Positions 1 to 11,368 of a stretch of DNA of 64,000 bases are shown piece after piece. The DNA is from Myrica gale (Eukaryota; Streptophyta; Magnoliopsida; Fagales; Myricaceae), in assembly GCA_963930655.1 (NCBI GenBank), contig OZ005613.1, positions 7,758,501 to 7,822,500 of the forward strand, read 5' to 3'. Under the pieces are notes generated by a model. The model made no database searches and was not told the origin of the DNA. It was given only the letters and a program-made list of their open reading frames with translations. The position numbers were made by a program, and so were the translations under genes. Position 1 is the stretch's first letter; every line of letters starts with the position of its first letter.

Positions 1-2390
1 AGAACTGTCTCCTATCCCTTGGAGACTTAACATCTGGTCGAGCTAGCCCGTAGTTGCCCCAGGCCTGATGGCTAGACACGACCCATAAGAGGTGACACAC
101 CTTCACGCACGCGTCCTTCAGTGTGGTTGCACATACCTCAAGGACTAACCCATCCTTCTCGTAAACGTCCTTCGGTATGGGCGTCCTAGGTTTCATTCAT
201 CCATCCTTTCGGTAAATGTCCTTCGGCATGGATGATGAACCTCACTTAACTTGGTACGGATCCGACCAAAGCCCCAAATCAAGTCTCATAACATCAATAC
301 TCTTTTCATTCGCATAAAACAACCTTTCATGTTTCTATGCAATGAACATGCCATGCCACACTTGAAAACATCTAACTCCATTTGCATCAAAACGTTGTTC
401 ATGCGTTCATGCAAATGATCATGCTATGACATGCTCGAAACATTCCTCATGCAATACATTTCATATGTATTAAAACAACTTGCCATGCACAATAAAACAT
501 GCAGTGTATCATTCCAGTTTTACAAATCGGGTTAGAGTTCACTTACAGTACTCCTTGCATTCTTCTTGGTTCTCACTTGGCTCTTTGCCTACAAAGAATA
601 GGTTTGCTTCTCAATATACTGAGTATACGCGAAAGTATATCGATACGCTTCGGTTCTATGAACTATTCAAGAAAACCTATCGTGAAACCTACCGAGTAAT
701 GGATAGGGGTAATTAAGCACTTTAACTTAATCTAACGATATAATATAGTTGCTGAAATTCTCTTATTCCAATTGAACCTCTTGTTCACTTTTTAACCTCG
801 TACTTCTCGTCCATTGAAATGGTTCCAAACAGCAACTATATTACTCGTTCTATCGGTTTCACTTACACATTGATTTCATAGCACTATAAGCCTTTAATTA
901 TTTAACTCCCAATTAAACTTTTACTTTCAACTATTGATCAAGGTTTAGATTATCTAATTACTTACCTTCATTGCAGTTTATTTTCCATTCTTACTTAGGA
1001 TTCTAATTAGCAAGCTAATTGCTCTATAATTAAATCTTAATCTTTCTTTTATTTCATACATTAAACTAGGTCTTTAAGTTCATCAATTACTAACCCTAAT
1101 CATAATTAAACCTTGGCTTTGACATTTGATCTCCATGCAACCCGAGACATTATTCTTTGATTAGGTTTTACATTTTTCTCCTCATATGATCAAGGTTCTC
1201 TAATCCTTAGCTTTGATATTCACATCATTATAATTACATTTCACTTTGCCCTAAATAGGATTCGGCCAACACTAAATCATTCTAATTGAATCCTTAATCC
1301 ATGCTTAACATTACAAGGCCTTGATAATCATTTTAACTCGAGCCCTTTAAGCCTTATTATCTTTGTTTTTCTTACATATATGATGTCTTTTACAATTGAA
1401 CTTAGGCTCTTAACCTTTAATTCATTCGGTCATATTCTAACCTTACTTCTACATGACATACAAGTATATTTTCATTTAGCATTTACTTGCCATTAGGGTC
1501 TCCTTTGCTAAGTCATTCGGTCAAGCACTAATTCCAATCATTCATTAACTAACACTTCCTCTCCAATGTGATCCCATCCTCCATTAACAGATTCACAACC
1601 TAAGATCTACAATTCACAGCAAAATCACCAGATCTCGTGCAATCCACCATTCGGCCAGCACCATAATTCATAACACTAACATACACTTACATGGTATCTA
1701 TCACATGCAAATCTTATTCTCTTCAAACATAGCCAACCCGAGACCTAATACCATGCTTAATCTAGCAATTAAGCTTCATACTTACCTCACAAATCCATAC
1801 TTCAAGCACTTCATAGATATATTAACATAGCATGCATTCGGCCAACATCAACTGGCATGCATTGTACCTTACAACCTCATACCTTCATCATATCACATAC
1901 ACCAAGTCTAACAGATCTATGCTTACAACATGTTAAAGGAGAAGACAAACACACATGCAACCATTCGGCCAACACCACATTCATGGAATACTTAGGTTTT
2001 TCTTAGCTCTTTTTGATTGCTTGCCAACTTCCACATTTAGGGACCAACCCACATGCATATGTTCATTAGACCTACATATCTTATGGCTATTCATCACATC
2101 TAACATTAGCGGCTTCAACAACAAGAGATCTAAAAGAAAACCAACATGTGTTTCGGCCAAAAATGGTGTAAGTTAAGATCCGAACTTCCTATCATGCATG
2201 AATCATTTCTTTGCATTTTTCTAACACCAAGTTAAGATATCATGCATACATGATCAAATCTAATATCACAACACAACCTAAGGTGCTCTAAGCTCAAGAT
2301 CTAGCAAGAACAAGGCAAGTAAACTCAAGATCTAACTAAAATACAACATTCGGCCAAGTGGGTTTCAAGAGACCGAATATACCTTGTTGT

Positions 2391-2468
2391 TTCTCTCTTT
2401 TTCCTTTCCTTCTTCCTCTTCTCCTTCTTCTTCCTTCTTCTTCTTCCTTCTTCTCCTTCTCCTTTCCC
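2391..2468 (+). repeat. Polypyrimidine (CTT/TTC) tract
   Basis: A run of about 80 bases made almost only of C and T (CTTCTTCC-type units). It is low-complexity sequence inside the LTR-like debris. It explains the Ser/Phe/Leu-rich short ORFs that cross it. Confidence 0.8.
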
Positions 2469-2837
2469 ATGAATCTTTCCTTACCTCTCGGTTTCACCCT
2501 TTTCTCCCCTTGGTTCTCTCTTTCTTGGTTTCTCTCTACTTCTCACTTATGTTGCACCACCAAATGAGTCAAAATGAAAAGGGAAAGTAACTTAGGTGAA
2601 AGGCAAGGCAAGGGGATGAGTGAATGTGGCCTGATTTTCGGCCAAAGGGGGAGATTCTCCCTAGGTAGTAGCAACAGCTACCTACTTGCTGCATGGCCGG
2701 CAGCCATCACCTCATGTCTCCTTGCTTTTTTTTTTCTTTTGTTTGTTTCTTGCTTGATTTCCTTTTGTTGTTCGGTGACATCTAACTCAGCTACTTTAAT
2801 ATTACTTAGTTGGCCTAATGAAACTTTAAGATAACTA

Positions 2838-3125
2838 ATCCAATAAAATAAGTCTCAAGGCCCAATAACATAAGTCTTAAAGCAGCCCAACAACATAAGT
2901 CTTAAGACAGCCCAATAACATAAGTATTAAAGCCCAATAACATAAGTTTTAAAGCCCAATAACATAAGTTTTAAGACAGCCCAATAACATAAGTTTTAAA
3001 GCCCAATAACATAAGTTTTAATACAGCCAAATAACATAAGTTTTAAAGCCCAATAACATAAATTTTAAAGCCCAATAGCATAAGTTTTAAGACAGCCCAA
3101 TAACATAACAGCCCAATATAACAAC
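2838..3125 (+). repeat. Tandem array of ~22-28 bp CCCAATAACATAAG units
   Basis: About eleven copies of the core CCCAATAACATAAG(T) follow one another, joined by short linkers of two kinds: 'ttttaaag' and 'ttttaagacag'. The unit length therefore alternates between about 22 and 28 bases. The array has no coding potential and lies inside the gypsy-like debris. Confidence 0.85.
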
Positions 3126-3345
3126 CATGATGTAAAATTCTTTAAAGATAGTTAAAGATATTGAAAAGGAAAATATTTTAATGGCTACATTAAAATTTAA
3201 ATCTCATCCATTGTAATTTCATAATGACATTATATGTTCATTATTACTTAGGTCATACAACAAGGCCTCCATTAGTTCAAAATAAGCCAATAAGATCTTT
3301 AAACTTACAAGGGAACAAACATGGTTCTTCGGGGTCTCACATTAA

Positions 3346-3751
3346 GAATATATTGAAAATGTACTAACATGACTTCATAACCATAAGTGAATTCATGACA
3401 GACTAAGTGCGAATTCATAAACCATAAGGTATATTAAAATGCACCAAAACATCTCCTTTAAATAGTCTTAAATCTTGATATAAGTCATAAGTCATATAGG
3501 AAATTACCTTAAAGACTCATATTTCATATGACAAATTATATTGAAGGAATTTGTCCACTAAGAAAATATTGACTTCACCACCATAATAAAAATACTTAAG
3601 GAAGGTGCAGTAACCCCAAATCAAAATAACATAGGTCATTGTGGTATAATATCTTGCTACGTATTAAGAAAATTTTCCAATAACAGCCCCTTAAATATAA
3701 ATAGCAAAATACGCAAGCATAAAATGACGTTGTAAAATTCGGGGTCTCACA
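3346..3751 (-). mobile_element. Second gypsy-type LTR start, probably nested
   Basis: At 3740-3751 the plus strand reads 'cggggtctcacaa', so the minus strand starts TGTGAGACCCCGAATTTTAC. This repeats the LTR start seen near 3345. Two LTR starts 400 bases apart on one strand suggest one LTR inserted near the beginning of another of a related family. No target duplication could be fixed because the far ends are not visible. Confidence 0.35.
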
Positions 3752-4195
3752 ATACCTGTAACTGTTTCTTATGCTAAAAAAAGTTTTTCAAAACTAAAAC
3801 TAATAAAATCATTTCTAAGATCTACTATAATGCAAGAAAGATTAAATAGATTGATTATATTATCAATTAAAAATGATGTATTAATAAATTTTGAATATAA
3901 AACTTTGATAAGTAATTTTGTGTCTCAAAAAGTATGAAGAAGAATTTTTAACTCAAATTTATTAATGTTTTATACTTTAATATAATACTTTATAATTTCT
4001 TATAACAGACCTCTTTTATGGTTTCACCTAAGGCCTCATTTATCTTAGAGATGACCATATTTTCAGTGTTTCATTAATCAAAATAAAATTGATTGTTTAG
4101 TTGATGGTAAACACCTTGAAATGGTAATAAGAGTATTGTGCTCAAAAGAATGATTCACCATTATGATATCAGGTAGTGAATACCTTGCGCATTTA

Positions 4196-4230
<35 letters not shown>
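4196..4230 (+). repeat. (AT)n microsatellite
   Basis: About 32 bases of pure TA/AT dinucleotide. The bases from 3752 to about 4600 hold nothing else I can name. The words 'gaataccttgcgcattcatttg' and 'gaataccttgcgcatttac' flank the array as a short direct repeat. Confidence 0.95.
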
Positions 4231-4232
<2 letters not shown>

Positions 4233-5700
4233 AATACCTTGCGCATTCATTTGTAACCTGAACATGTCTCTGTCTTCATAAGGTTTTTGGAACTGAAACG
4301 AAATACTACAAAAAGTAACATCAGCATCTACCATTTTTTGTTCAAAAAGATATATAATTGTATAAATCTTCTCAAGAGTGCTGTGAGACTTCTCCTTCTT
4401 AAACCAAATGTTTAAAGACTAGAATAGCTGATCGGAAGAAAATACAAATAATGTCAAGAGGCTTCTCCAGCGAGAGAACGCTTAAAGGGCCCAAGCCCAA
4501 GACTTCCATTTATGTCAAAAAGTAAGAAATCAAATCGGGGCAAAACCGGGAAAGAGGTACACACAACTTCCGCACAATTCAGAACGGTCGACTGAAACGG
4601 TATGGCATAGATGAAACTACGTCCTGCTACCCAACACTCCCAACCGCAGAAGTTGGTACGTTCATCACAGACTCTAAGAAATGAGAACAAATTGATTTTG
4701 CTGCTGCTGATTTCTCTGATTTCCTTCTTCGGGAAATCGGTACGGTTGTTAAATCTATCAACCTTCTCCTGCTCTTATCTAATTGTTTGCTTACTGGGTA
4801 TCATTGTTGTCGTCTAAGGATTTCATTCCGTACTTAAAACTATTGTTATTATTCCACAGGTACCTCTAACACTACCACTACTGATAAAGAAAATGTGGAA
4901 AGCCCCACTCAATTCTTGAAATCTGTGAGAGAGCAATGCAGATCTGGAAGCATAAGGAATCTTGATTCTGCCCTAGGCTTTTTTGAAAGGATGGTTCGCA
5001 TACACCCTTTGCCTTCCATTTTGGATTTCACCCAATTGTTCCCGACTTGTATACGCTGAACGTTCTGATCAATTGTATTTGCCATTTGAATCGGGTAGAT
5101 CTCGAGTTCTGTGCTGGGAAGAATTACGAAACTCAGTTATCTGCCAAACCAAATTACTCTGAGTACTCTTGTCAATGGGCTCTGTTTCAAGGTAAGATTG
5201 CTGAAGCTGTGAAGTTGGTTGATGAAATGGAGAACGAAGGCTACAAACCCGATGCAATTACATGTGGGACGATTACAAATGGCTTGTGCAAAACAGGTGA
5301 GACCGTTGTGCAAAACAAGACAATTATCTGCTCCCTGGGTTGTGGGGTCGGTCTAGTGGGCCTTAGTTTGTACTTCAGAGTTGGGCCAAATGAGTCCGAC
5401 TTTGAGAGATTTCCACGTTATCCAAAAAAAAGATGGGAGAAGCAAACCTTGAACTCGATGTAGTGATGTACAACACTGTTGTTGATGGTTTATGCAAGGA
5501 CGAGTTGGTAACCGAGGTTGCGGACCTCTCATTTGAAATGGTAAGTAATGGAATTCACCCCGACCTTTTCAATTACAATTCTCTAATTCAGGGCTTATGC
5601 AAATCCGGCAGGTGGAATGAGGCAACTAAGCTCCTGAATGAGATGATGAAAAGGAAAATCATGCCAGATGTGTGTACACTCACCATATTGGTCGATACAC

Positions 5701-6120
5701 TTGGCAAAAAATGGATGCTTATAGAGGCAAAAGATATTTTTGATGCGATGATTCGAAGGGGCATTAAGCCTAACGTTGTCAAATACAATTCCTTGATTGA
5801 CAACCTTGGCAAAGAAGGGATGCTTACAGAGGCAAGAAATGTTTTTGATGCGATGATTCAGAGGGGCATTGAGCTTAACGTAGTGACATACTACTTCTAG
5901 ATTGACACACTTGGCAAAGAATGGGTGCTTTTAGAGGCAAAAGAGGTTTTCAATGCAATGATTCAGAGGGGCATTGAGACAAACATAGTGACATACAACT
6001 CCTTGATTGACACACTTGGCAAAGAGGGGGAGGTTTCAAAGGTAAAGAAGTTTTCTATGCGATGATTCAGAGGGGCATTGAGCCTAACGTAGTGTGACAT
6101 ACGACTCCTTGATTGATGGT
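5701..6120 (+). repeat. 105-bp tandem PPR units
   Basis: Four consecutive 105-bp units, each encoding one 35-residue PPR motif (consensus like 'LGKEGMLTEAKDVFDAMIQRG'), are far more alike than neighbouring PPR units. They are probably the product of unequal exchange within the gene before or during its decay. Confidence 0.85.
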
Positions 6121-6471
6121 TGTTGTTTGAAAAACAAAATGAATGAGGCTCTCAAGGTGTTTAATATGATGGTTGGAGAGGGGATGCTCACCATGTGTTT
6201 TCAATTATAATATCTTGATAAACGGATATTGTAAGAGCAAAAGAAAAGATAAGGCGAGGAGTCTCTATCTTGAAATGTCAAAGAAGAGAATTATTCCTGA
6301 TAGTCACTCACACCACTCTTATAGGTGAGCTTTGCCTGGTTGAAAGACCTCAAGCTATTGTAGTGCTACTCCAGAAGATGCTAGAATTCGGGCAACGTCT
6401 GAATCTCCAAACTTATGCTATTTTGTTGGATGGCTGATGTAAGAACCAACAATTAACCCAGGCAATGACAC

Positions 6472-6480
6472 TGTTTCAAG
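6472..6480 (+). repeat. 9-bp target-site duplication, left (TGTTTCAAG)
   Basis: TGTTTCAAG directly before the left TIR is repeated at 11360-11368 directly after the right TIR. Nine bases is the standard duplication of Mutator elements. Removing the element and one copy restores an uninterrupted PPR reading across the site (…MTLFQ joined to EMDDQ…). Confidence 0.95.
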
Positions 6481-7116
6481 GGGAGCGGATTCCCTCCGAA
6501 GGAGGGAATTCCGAAGGCAACCAAAGAGGCGCTCAAGATTAAAAGACAGAAAATGGACGGTGGTTACAAATCCACCTCATTTAATGAATAGAGAGGCTTG
6601 GTGGCTTGGCTCAGTGGCTACCAAATTCCCCCCAAATTTCCTTTTCTGCTTGAGACACAAGCTCTGTTACTTTTCCCTACTCCATTCACATCCTCTCTTC
6701 ATTTGCCCCTTTCTCTCTCTCTCCTCTGTTCGCCGAAAATCTCAGGAGTCAAGAGAAAAGAGAGAAAAGGTAACACCTGCTTTTTTTTTCCCGCAACATT
6801 CCGCCACTGTTCTAGTTTCTCCGGACTCAATTTATTTCTTTCAGATCTTATGTTGATTTGATTAATTCTAATAGCCTGTGTCTCGCTTGCTTTGATTAAT
6901 TCTAAAAGAAAATCTAATAGCCTCTGTGTCTCGCTTGCTTTCTCAACATCCGCCAATCAATGTCTTTTTTTGTTTTGTTGAAATACGCCTTTTAACCTTT
7001 CAAATTGGTTGCTTTTTTATTGCTTATTTACACAGGAATGTTGCCAAAAAGTAAACCACAAAAAACAAAATCTAAAAGAAAAAGTGGTACATCGATGACA
7101 GAGGGGTGATCTCGAG
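6481..7116 (+). repeat. MULE left terminal inverted repeat
   Basis: About 636 bases, matching 10688-11359 in inverted orientation from GGGAGCGG to the CTCGAG at 7111-7116. Small ORFs in this stretch (for example 6560-6861) have mirror counterparts in the other TIR and are not genes. A pyrimidine-rich patch (tctctctctcc) lies in the middle. Confidence 0.9.
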
Positions 7117-7379
7117 CAGTGTTCCTACTATTGTCCCGTGTTCCTACCTTTCCTACACCAATATCACCGAAAAATATTTTAGTCTAAAGAGTTGGGTAAG
7201 AATAGTAAGATGCTGCGACTAAGCTTTATTTTTCTAGTTAAAGTTATGTAAAGGTGTCATCTCCCGTTCCCTTTTGATTTTGAGAACCCATTTGCTTTCT
7301 TTTAGATATTTTTTTTTGTTTCTTTGGGATACTTTGCTTCTCTCGGATCTTCTTGATTTGAGAACTCACTTTATTGAAT

Positions 7380-7640
7380 TACTTTTGTTTCTAATGAATT
7401 TAATAGGTTGAGATATTTTGTTTCTTTCAGATCTTCTTGTTTTGATGACCCACTTTATTGAATTAGTTTGCATATTTCTATTGAATTTAATAGGTTGAGA
7501 CATTTTGTTTCTTTCGGATCTTCTTGTTTTGAGAACCCACTTTATTACATTTGTTTCTATTGAATTTAATAGGTTGAGATATTTTGTTTCTTTCGGATCT
7601 TGTTTTGAGAACCACTTTATTTGAATTACTTTTGTCACAA
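7380..7640 (+). repeat. Degenerate tandem repeat upstream of MULE transposase
   Basis: Four imperfect units of about 60-65 bases share 'gaatttaataggttgaga' and 'tttctttcggatcttcttg'. They lie between the left TIR and the transposase start and could be part of its 5' untranslated or promoter region. This is inferred from position. Confidence 0.8.
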
Positions 7641-7666
7641 TTGTATGGTTAGATTGTGTAGGTGAT

Positions 7667-9828
7667 ATGGTTCGAGCAAATAACGGGGAGTTAATTAATA
7701 TTTGGACCTTAGAATGGAGGGATGAAGAGCATGCTTATAATTGGTACAATACGTACGCAATAAGCATTGGGTTTAGCATCCGTAGGAATTCTGGATACAA
7801 GAATAAAGACAAAGGGTACTTTACATGTAGAACATTTGTGTGTAATAAAGAAGGCTTGAGAAAAAATGTTGAATTAGATGTGTCTGTGCTAAAGGAACGG
7901 CGAAATACTAGATGCGTGTATCTTGCTACTTTCACCATTCAGCGGCAGTCAAATGGGAAGTATTGTACATTTGATTGGTGTGCACAACATAACCATGAGT
8001 TGACTACACCATCAAAAACTCACTTGCTCCGTTCACATAGACGAATCAACGAATTGCAGCGTCTCGAGTGTGATGACGCAGATAGAGCAGGTATCCGTCC
8101 GAAGCTAGCACACGATTTGATGGTGGCCCAAGCTGGGGGTAGAGAGAAGTTGGGATTCACACAAACAGACTTGTAAAATTACCTGAGCAGCAGAAGAAGT
8201 AAATCCATAGAGGTTAGAATAGCCAGTGCTCTTCTTAATTGGTTTGGTAATCAATATAACAAGAATTCTCAATTCTTCTTCAAGGTTATGTTCGACGATG
8301 ATGAGCAAATAACTAATGTATTCTGGTCTGATCATGACATGTGAAATGACTATGCAATTTTTGGAGATTTTGTTTCGTTTGATACTACATACAGGAGAAA
8401 TAATGAACACCGACCTTTGGGAGCATTTTTAGGAGTGAATCATCACAGGGAGCGAGTAGTGTTTGGGGCGTGCTTATTATTTGATGATACACCTCCATCA
8501 TTCAAGTGGTTGTTCAAGAACTTCGTTGAGTGTATGGGAGGGAAAGCACCCCAATCGCTTTTTACTGATCAAGATGTTGCGATGCTTGCTGCAATCGTAG
8601 TGGCTTACTAGACACACATCACTTCCTTTGCATATGGCATATTCAGCAGAATGCATTAAAGAATATTGGATCATTGTTTCGTGACAAAGACTTCAAGAAG
8701 AAATAGGATAAACTTTTGTTTGATGATGACGTTGATGATTTTGAGTTTGCATGGTCTAAGATGATCGATGATCATGACAATGAATGGTTGCATAAGATAT
8801 ATGAGAAGCACAAGAAATGGGCTCCAATGTACGTCCGAAATATTTTATGTGCCGGCAAAAGGAGTACACAATTGAGTGAAAGTTTTAATGCGACCTTGAG
8901 TAAATACTTGAAGACAGTACTAAATATGCCCCGATTTTTCCAACACTTTCAGCAAGCTGTCGATGATATGAGGTACAAGGAGCTTCAATCGAATTTTGAG
9001 ATGAATGAAAAGTTTCCTACTCTAAAGTTGACTGATCCACTTTGTGTTCATGCATCAAAAGTCTACACTCCTTCTGTTTTGACTATTTTTTTAGAACAAT
9101 ATGAGAAGACTTATTGGATTGTATTAAATTGTCGAAGGGAAAGTGTTGATTCAGAAGCGGTTGAGGTATATGTTTGCAGCCATGACTCAGATCATAATTT
9201 TTCGTTGGCCAAACGACATGTTATCACCACTGTCAATGGGTTTCATCAATGTAGTTGCAATTACTTCAGTTATATGGGTGTTATTTGTAGCCACATTTTG
9301 TGGTTGCTGAAACAAAGAAGTGCTTTATTTATCCTAGAGGAGTATATACTAAGCCGATGGACAAAGAAGACAAGATTGAGGGTTGATCCAGGTTCGACAT
9401 CAAGGGAACATGTTGATCCGAAATTGGGGAGAGTTGCCAACCGCAGGAGGTTTATCAATACTTATGCATCCACTATTTCAAGGTATGGAGATGCCCCAGA
9501 ATCATGGGCGGTCCTACAACGTTACCACACCGCATTGGCTGATAAACTTGCTAAATTACCGCCTACTAGAGAGCCGTGCAATCTTGAAAGTGCGGCTGAT
9601 AGAGCTCTAGAAGTGGGTGCAAAGGGGTGGAAAACTAGGGAGCCAAAACATCGAGGCAACAAACGGTTAAAAAGTGCGCTTGAAGGCAAAAAGCGGTTGA
9701 AACATCGAGGCGGTCGCAAGATTGGCATTGGCACATCGTCCCAACCTATAGCTCGTCAGTTGGAATTACAGGATGAGCCAGAGGTACAATGCAAATTCTT
9801 ACTTAATTCTTATATGACTATTTCATAA
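7667..9828 (+). pseudogene. FAR1-type MULE transposase, broken
   Basis: The protein is related to Mutator transposases and to FHY3/FAR1 factors. In frame from 7667: a FAR1 DNA-binding domain (EEHAYNWYNTYAISIGFSIR, then YFTCRTFVC and WCAQHNHEL with the C/C/H/H zinc ligands). Next comes the MULE DDE core, with 'VSFDTTYRRN' (first Asp) and 'SLFTDQDVAM' (second Asp), then 'LSESFNATLSKYL' at about 8870. The SWIM finger 'CSCNYFSYMGVICSH' is at about 9250-9294, and a basic, Lys/Arg-rich tail follows. Stops interrupt it: TAA at 8174, TGA at 8342 and TAG at 8609, then a frameshift before 8629 and TAG near 8704. The last ORF (8716-9828) is open for 370 codons. The start at 7667 (MVRANNGEL) is plausible but could lie in a longer first exon. 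Confidence 0.9.
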
Positions 9829-10687
9829 CAATTTATTTTGTTCCCTCTCAGGTATCAAACGAAGACAAACTGCAATTGCAAATTGGGAAGTATAGGAGCC
9901 TGGAAGACTTGTAGGATTTTTATTTCTTGGTTAAAACAATTAATTTTAGTTCGTTGAATCAAATACGATTTGCTAGCAAAGCACTAAAAACAAATTTTGC
10001 TCTATCAAATATTCATATCTTAGAAGCAAAAGGCAATGAGCCAAGAAAAAAACATCCACTACACATTTCAGCGTGATCAGTATTCATTCACCCAGGAACC
10101 AAAAAATAAAAATAAAAAGAATGATTTGTTATTGGTCGAACATTCTTGTAGAAATGTGAGGATATCCAACGGTGAGGATTTCATGAGAAAAGGCTGAGGT
10201 GGAAGGTCGTAAAAGCATCTCTCTTAAGATAAAGCATTTGAGGTCTTCGTTGTGGTCCTAGTCCTCGGTCTGTGCAAGTACTGTGACCTTTGTTGAAGTG
10301 GTGTTTCCTGTACTGTCAGGGCTGCGTTGGTTCTGCGACCGACAACTACTCCCCTCAACAGTCTCTCTCCTCTTCATAAGCTCCTTTGTGCCCTTGAAAA
10401 TTAATGAAGATCCGAAATCCTTCTCCTAATTATGTATTTTATGTATCTGTCATCCGTTTTTAGCTTTCCTTGATAAGCATGTCCCTTATCTTTTACTCCC
10501 TTTTTAATTCTCTGGATCGAAGACATGTCTTCTGTTGGTACTTTAATTTATATGCGAAGTACCAGATTCAGTTTCTGCTCCAATTTCATTCGAAGTTACA
10601 GCCTGCTCAGGATGTTGTGAACTTGCGAAGATGGAGATGTAAAATCGACCATTTTACACAAAAGAACAGCCCGTGTAAAGATGGAGG
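9829..10687 (+). other. MULE 3' interior, non-coding
   Basis: Between the transposase stop and the right TIR there is no recognisable domain. The ORF at 10470-10787 runs into the TIR and has no homology I can name. I see no captured host gene fragment here. Confidence 0.6.
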
Positions 10688-11359
10688 CTCGAGATCACTC
10701 CTCTGTCATCGAGGTACCGCTTTTTCTTTTAGATTTTGTTTTTTGTGGTTCACTTTTTGGCAATGTTCCTGTGTAAATAAGCAGTAAAAAAAACCAGCCA
10801 GTTTGAAAGGTTAAAAGAGAATGCCTAGTCAAAGCATGAAATCGATTGGCGTATTTCAACAAAACAAAAGAAGACATTGATTGGCGGATGTTGAGAAAGC
10901 AAGCGAGACGCAGAGGCTATTAGATTTTCTTTTAGAATTAATCAACACAAGCGAGACATAGGCTATTAGAATTAATCAAATCAACATAAGATCTGAAAGA
11001 AATAAATTGAGTCCGAAGAAACTAGCACAGTGGCGGACTGTTGAGGGAAAAAAGCAGGTGTTACCTTTTCTCTCTTTTCTCTTGACTCTTGCGATTTTCG
11101 GCGAACAGAGGAGAGAGAGAAAGGGGCAAATGAAGAGAGGATGTGAAGGGAGTAGGGAAAAGTAATGGAGTTTGCGTCTCAAGCAGAAAAGGAAATTTGG
11201 GGGAATTTGGTAGCCACCGAGCCAAGCTTCCAAGCCACCAAGCCTCTCTATTCATTAAATGAGGTGGATTTGTAACCACAGTCCATTTTCTGTCTTTTAA
11301 TCTTGAGCGTCTCTTTGGTTGCTTTCGAATTTCACTCCTTTGTAGGGAATCCGTTCCCC
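10688..11359 (-). repeat. MULE right terminal inverted repeat
   Basis: Inverted copy of 6481-7116, about 672 bases long. It differs by small indels, for example an extra 'aagctt' within the 'ggcttggtggcttgg' section. The outer end is GGGAATCCGTTCCCC, followed by the second TSD copy at 11360-11368. Confidence 0.9.
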
Positions 11360-11368
11360 TGTTTCAAG
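11360..11368 (+). repeat. 9-bp target-site duplication, right (TGTTTCAAG)
   Basis: Second copy of the duplication that flanks the MULE. It forms the codons for 'LFQ' of the PPR reading frame, which then continues 'EMDDQ'. Confidence 0.95.

Larger units (their letters stand above)
1..3345 (-). mobile_element. Ty3-gypsy-like LTR debris (minus strand)
   Basis: No convincing coding region is present. On the minus strand the sequence at about 3345 reads TGTGAGACCCCGAAG, a typical start for plant Ty3-gypsy LTRs, and a second such start lies at 3751. The stretch below it is AT-rich, non-coding and carries a scattered ATTCGGCCAA-type motif (near 1262, 1651, 1837, 1963, 2349 and 2635), as long gypsy LTRs often do. 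The first 300 bases are richer in CpG and carry repeated 'cgtccttcggtatgg' variants. The lower end of the LTR is not visible and may lie outside the window. Small ORFs here (for example 480-716 and 2574-2834) have no recognisable domain. The family assignment is an inference from the LTR start motif only. Confidence 0.4.
4860..6480 (+). pseudogene. P-class PPR protein pseudogene, 5' part
   Basis: This was a pentatricopeptide-repeat gene of the Rf-like P class, normally an organelle RNA-binding protein. Reading fragments include an N-terminal region with 'FLKSVREQCRSGSIRNLDSA' (from about 4900), then PPR motifs such as 'VYNTVVDGLCK'-like, 'FNYNSLIQGLCKSGRWNEA' and 'VVTYNSLID'. From 5701 four repeats are nearly identical at DNA level with an exact 105-bp (35-residue) period (ttggcaaa at 5701, 5806, 5911 and 6016), which points to recent unit amplification. 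The frame is broken: shifts near 5047 and 5440 around a non-PPR stretch at 5305-5430, a TTG-to-TAG stop at 5898-5900, and further shifts after 6040. The coding sequence runs straight into the Mutator element at 6480 and resumes at 11369. No organelle targeting peptide could be fixed with confidence upstream. Confidence 0.85.
6481..11359 (+). mobile_element. Mutator-like element (MULE) with long TIRs, FAR1-type
   Basis: This is a 4.9 kb DNA transposon. The left end GGGAGCGGATTCCC and the reverse complement of the right end GGGGAACGGATTCCC match. The inverted repeat continues for about 640-670 bases on each side (6481-7116 and 10688-11359), with scattered indels. A 9-bp duplication flanks it. 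The interior holds a broken transposase (7667-9828) with a FAR1-type DNA-binding domain and a SWIM finger. The element sits in a PPR pseudogene in the same orientation as that gene. Because the transposase has stops, the insertion needed either a since-decayed protein or help in trans. Confidence 0.93.

Noticed and set aside
2838-3125. CRISPR-like array
   Set aside because: Units follow with short, repeated linkers and no unique spacers, and the DNA is clearly eukaryotic.
6560-6956. Three overlapping ORFs on both strands as a gene
   Set aside because: They lie wholly within the MULE left TIR and have mirror versions in the right TIR (10976-11279); no domain.
10470-10787. Captured host gene fragment inside the MULE (Pack-MULE)
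   Set aside because: No protein similarity could be seen and the ORF runs into the TIR; the element carries its own transposase instead.
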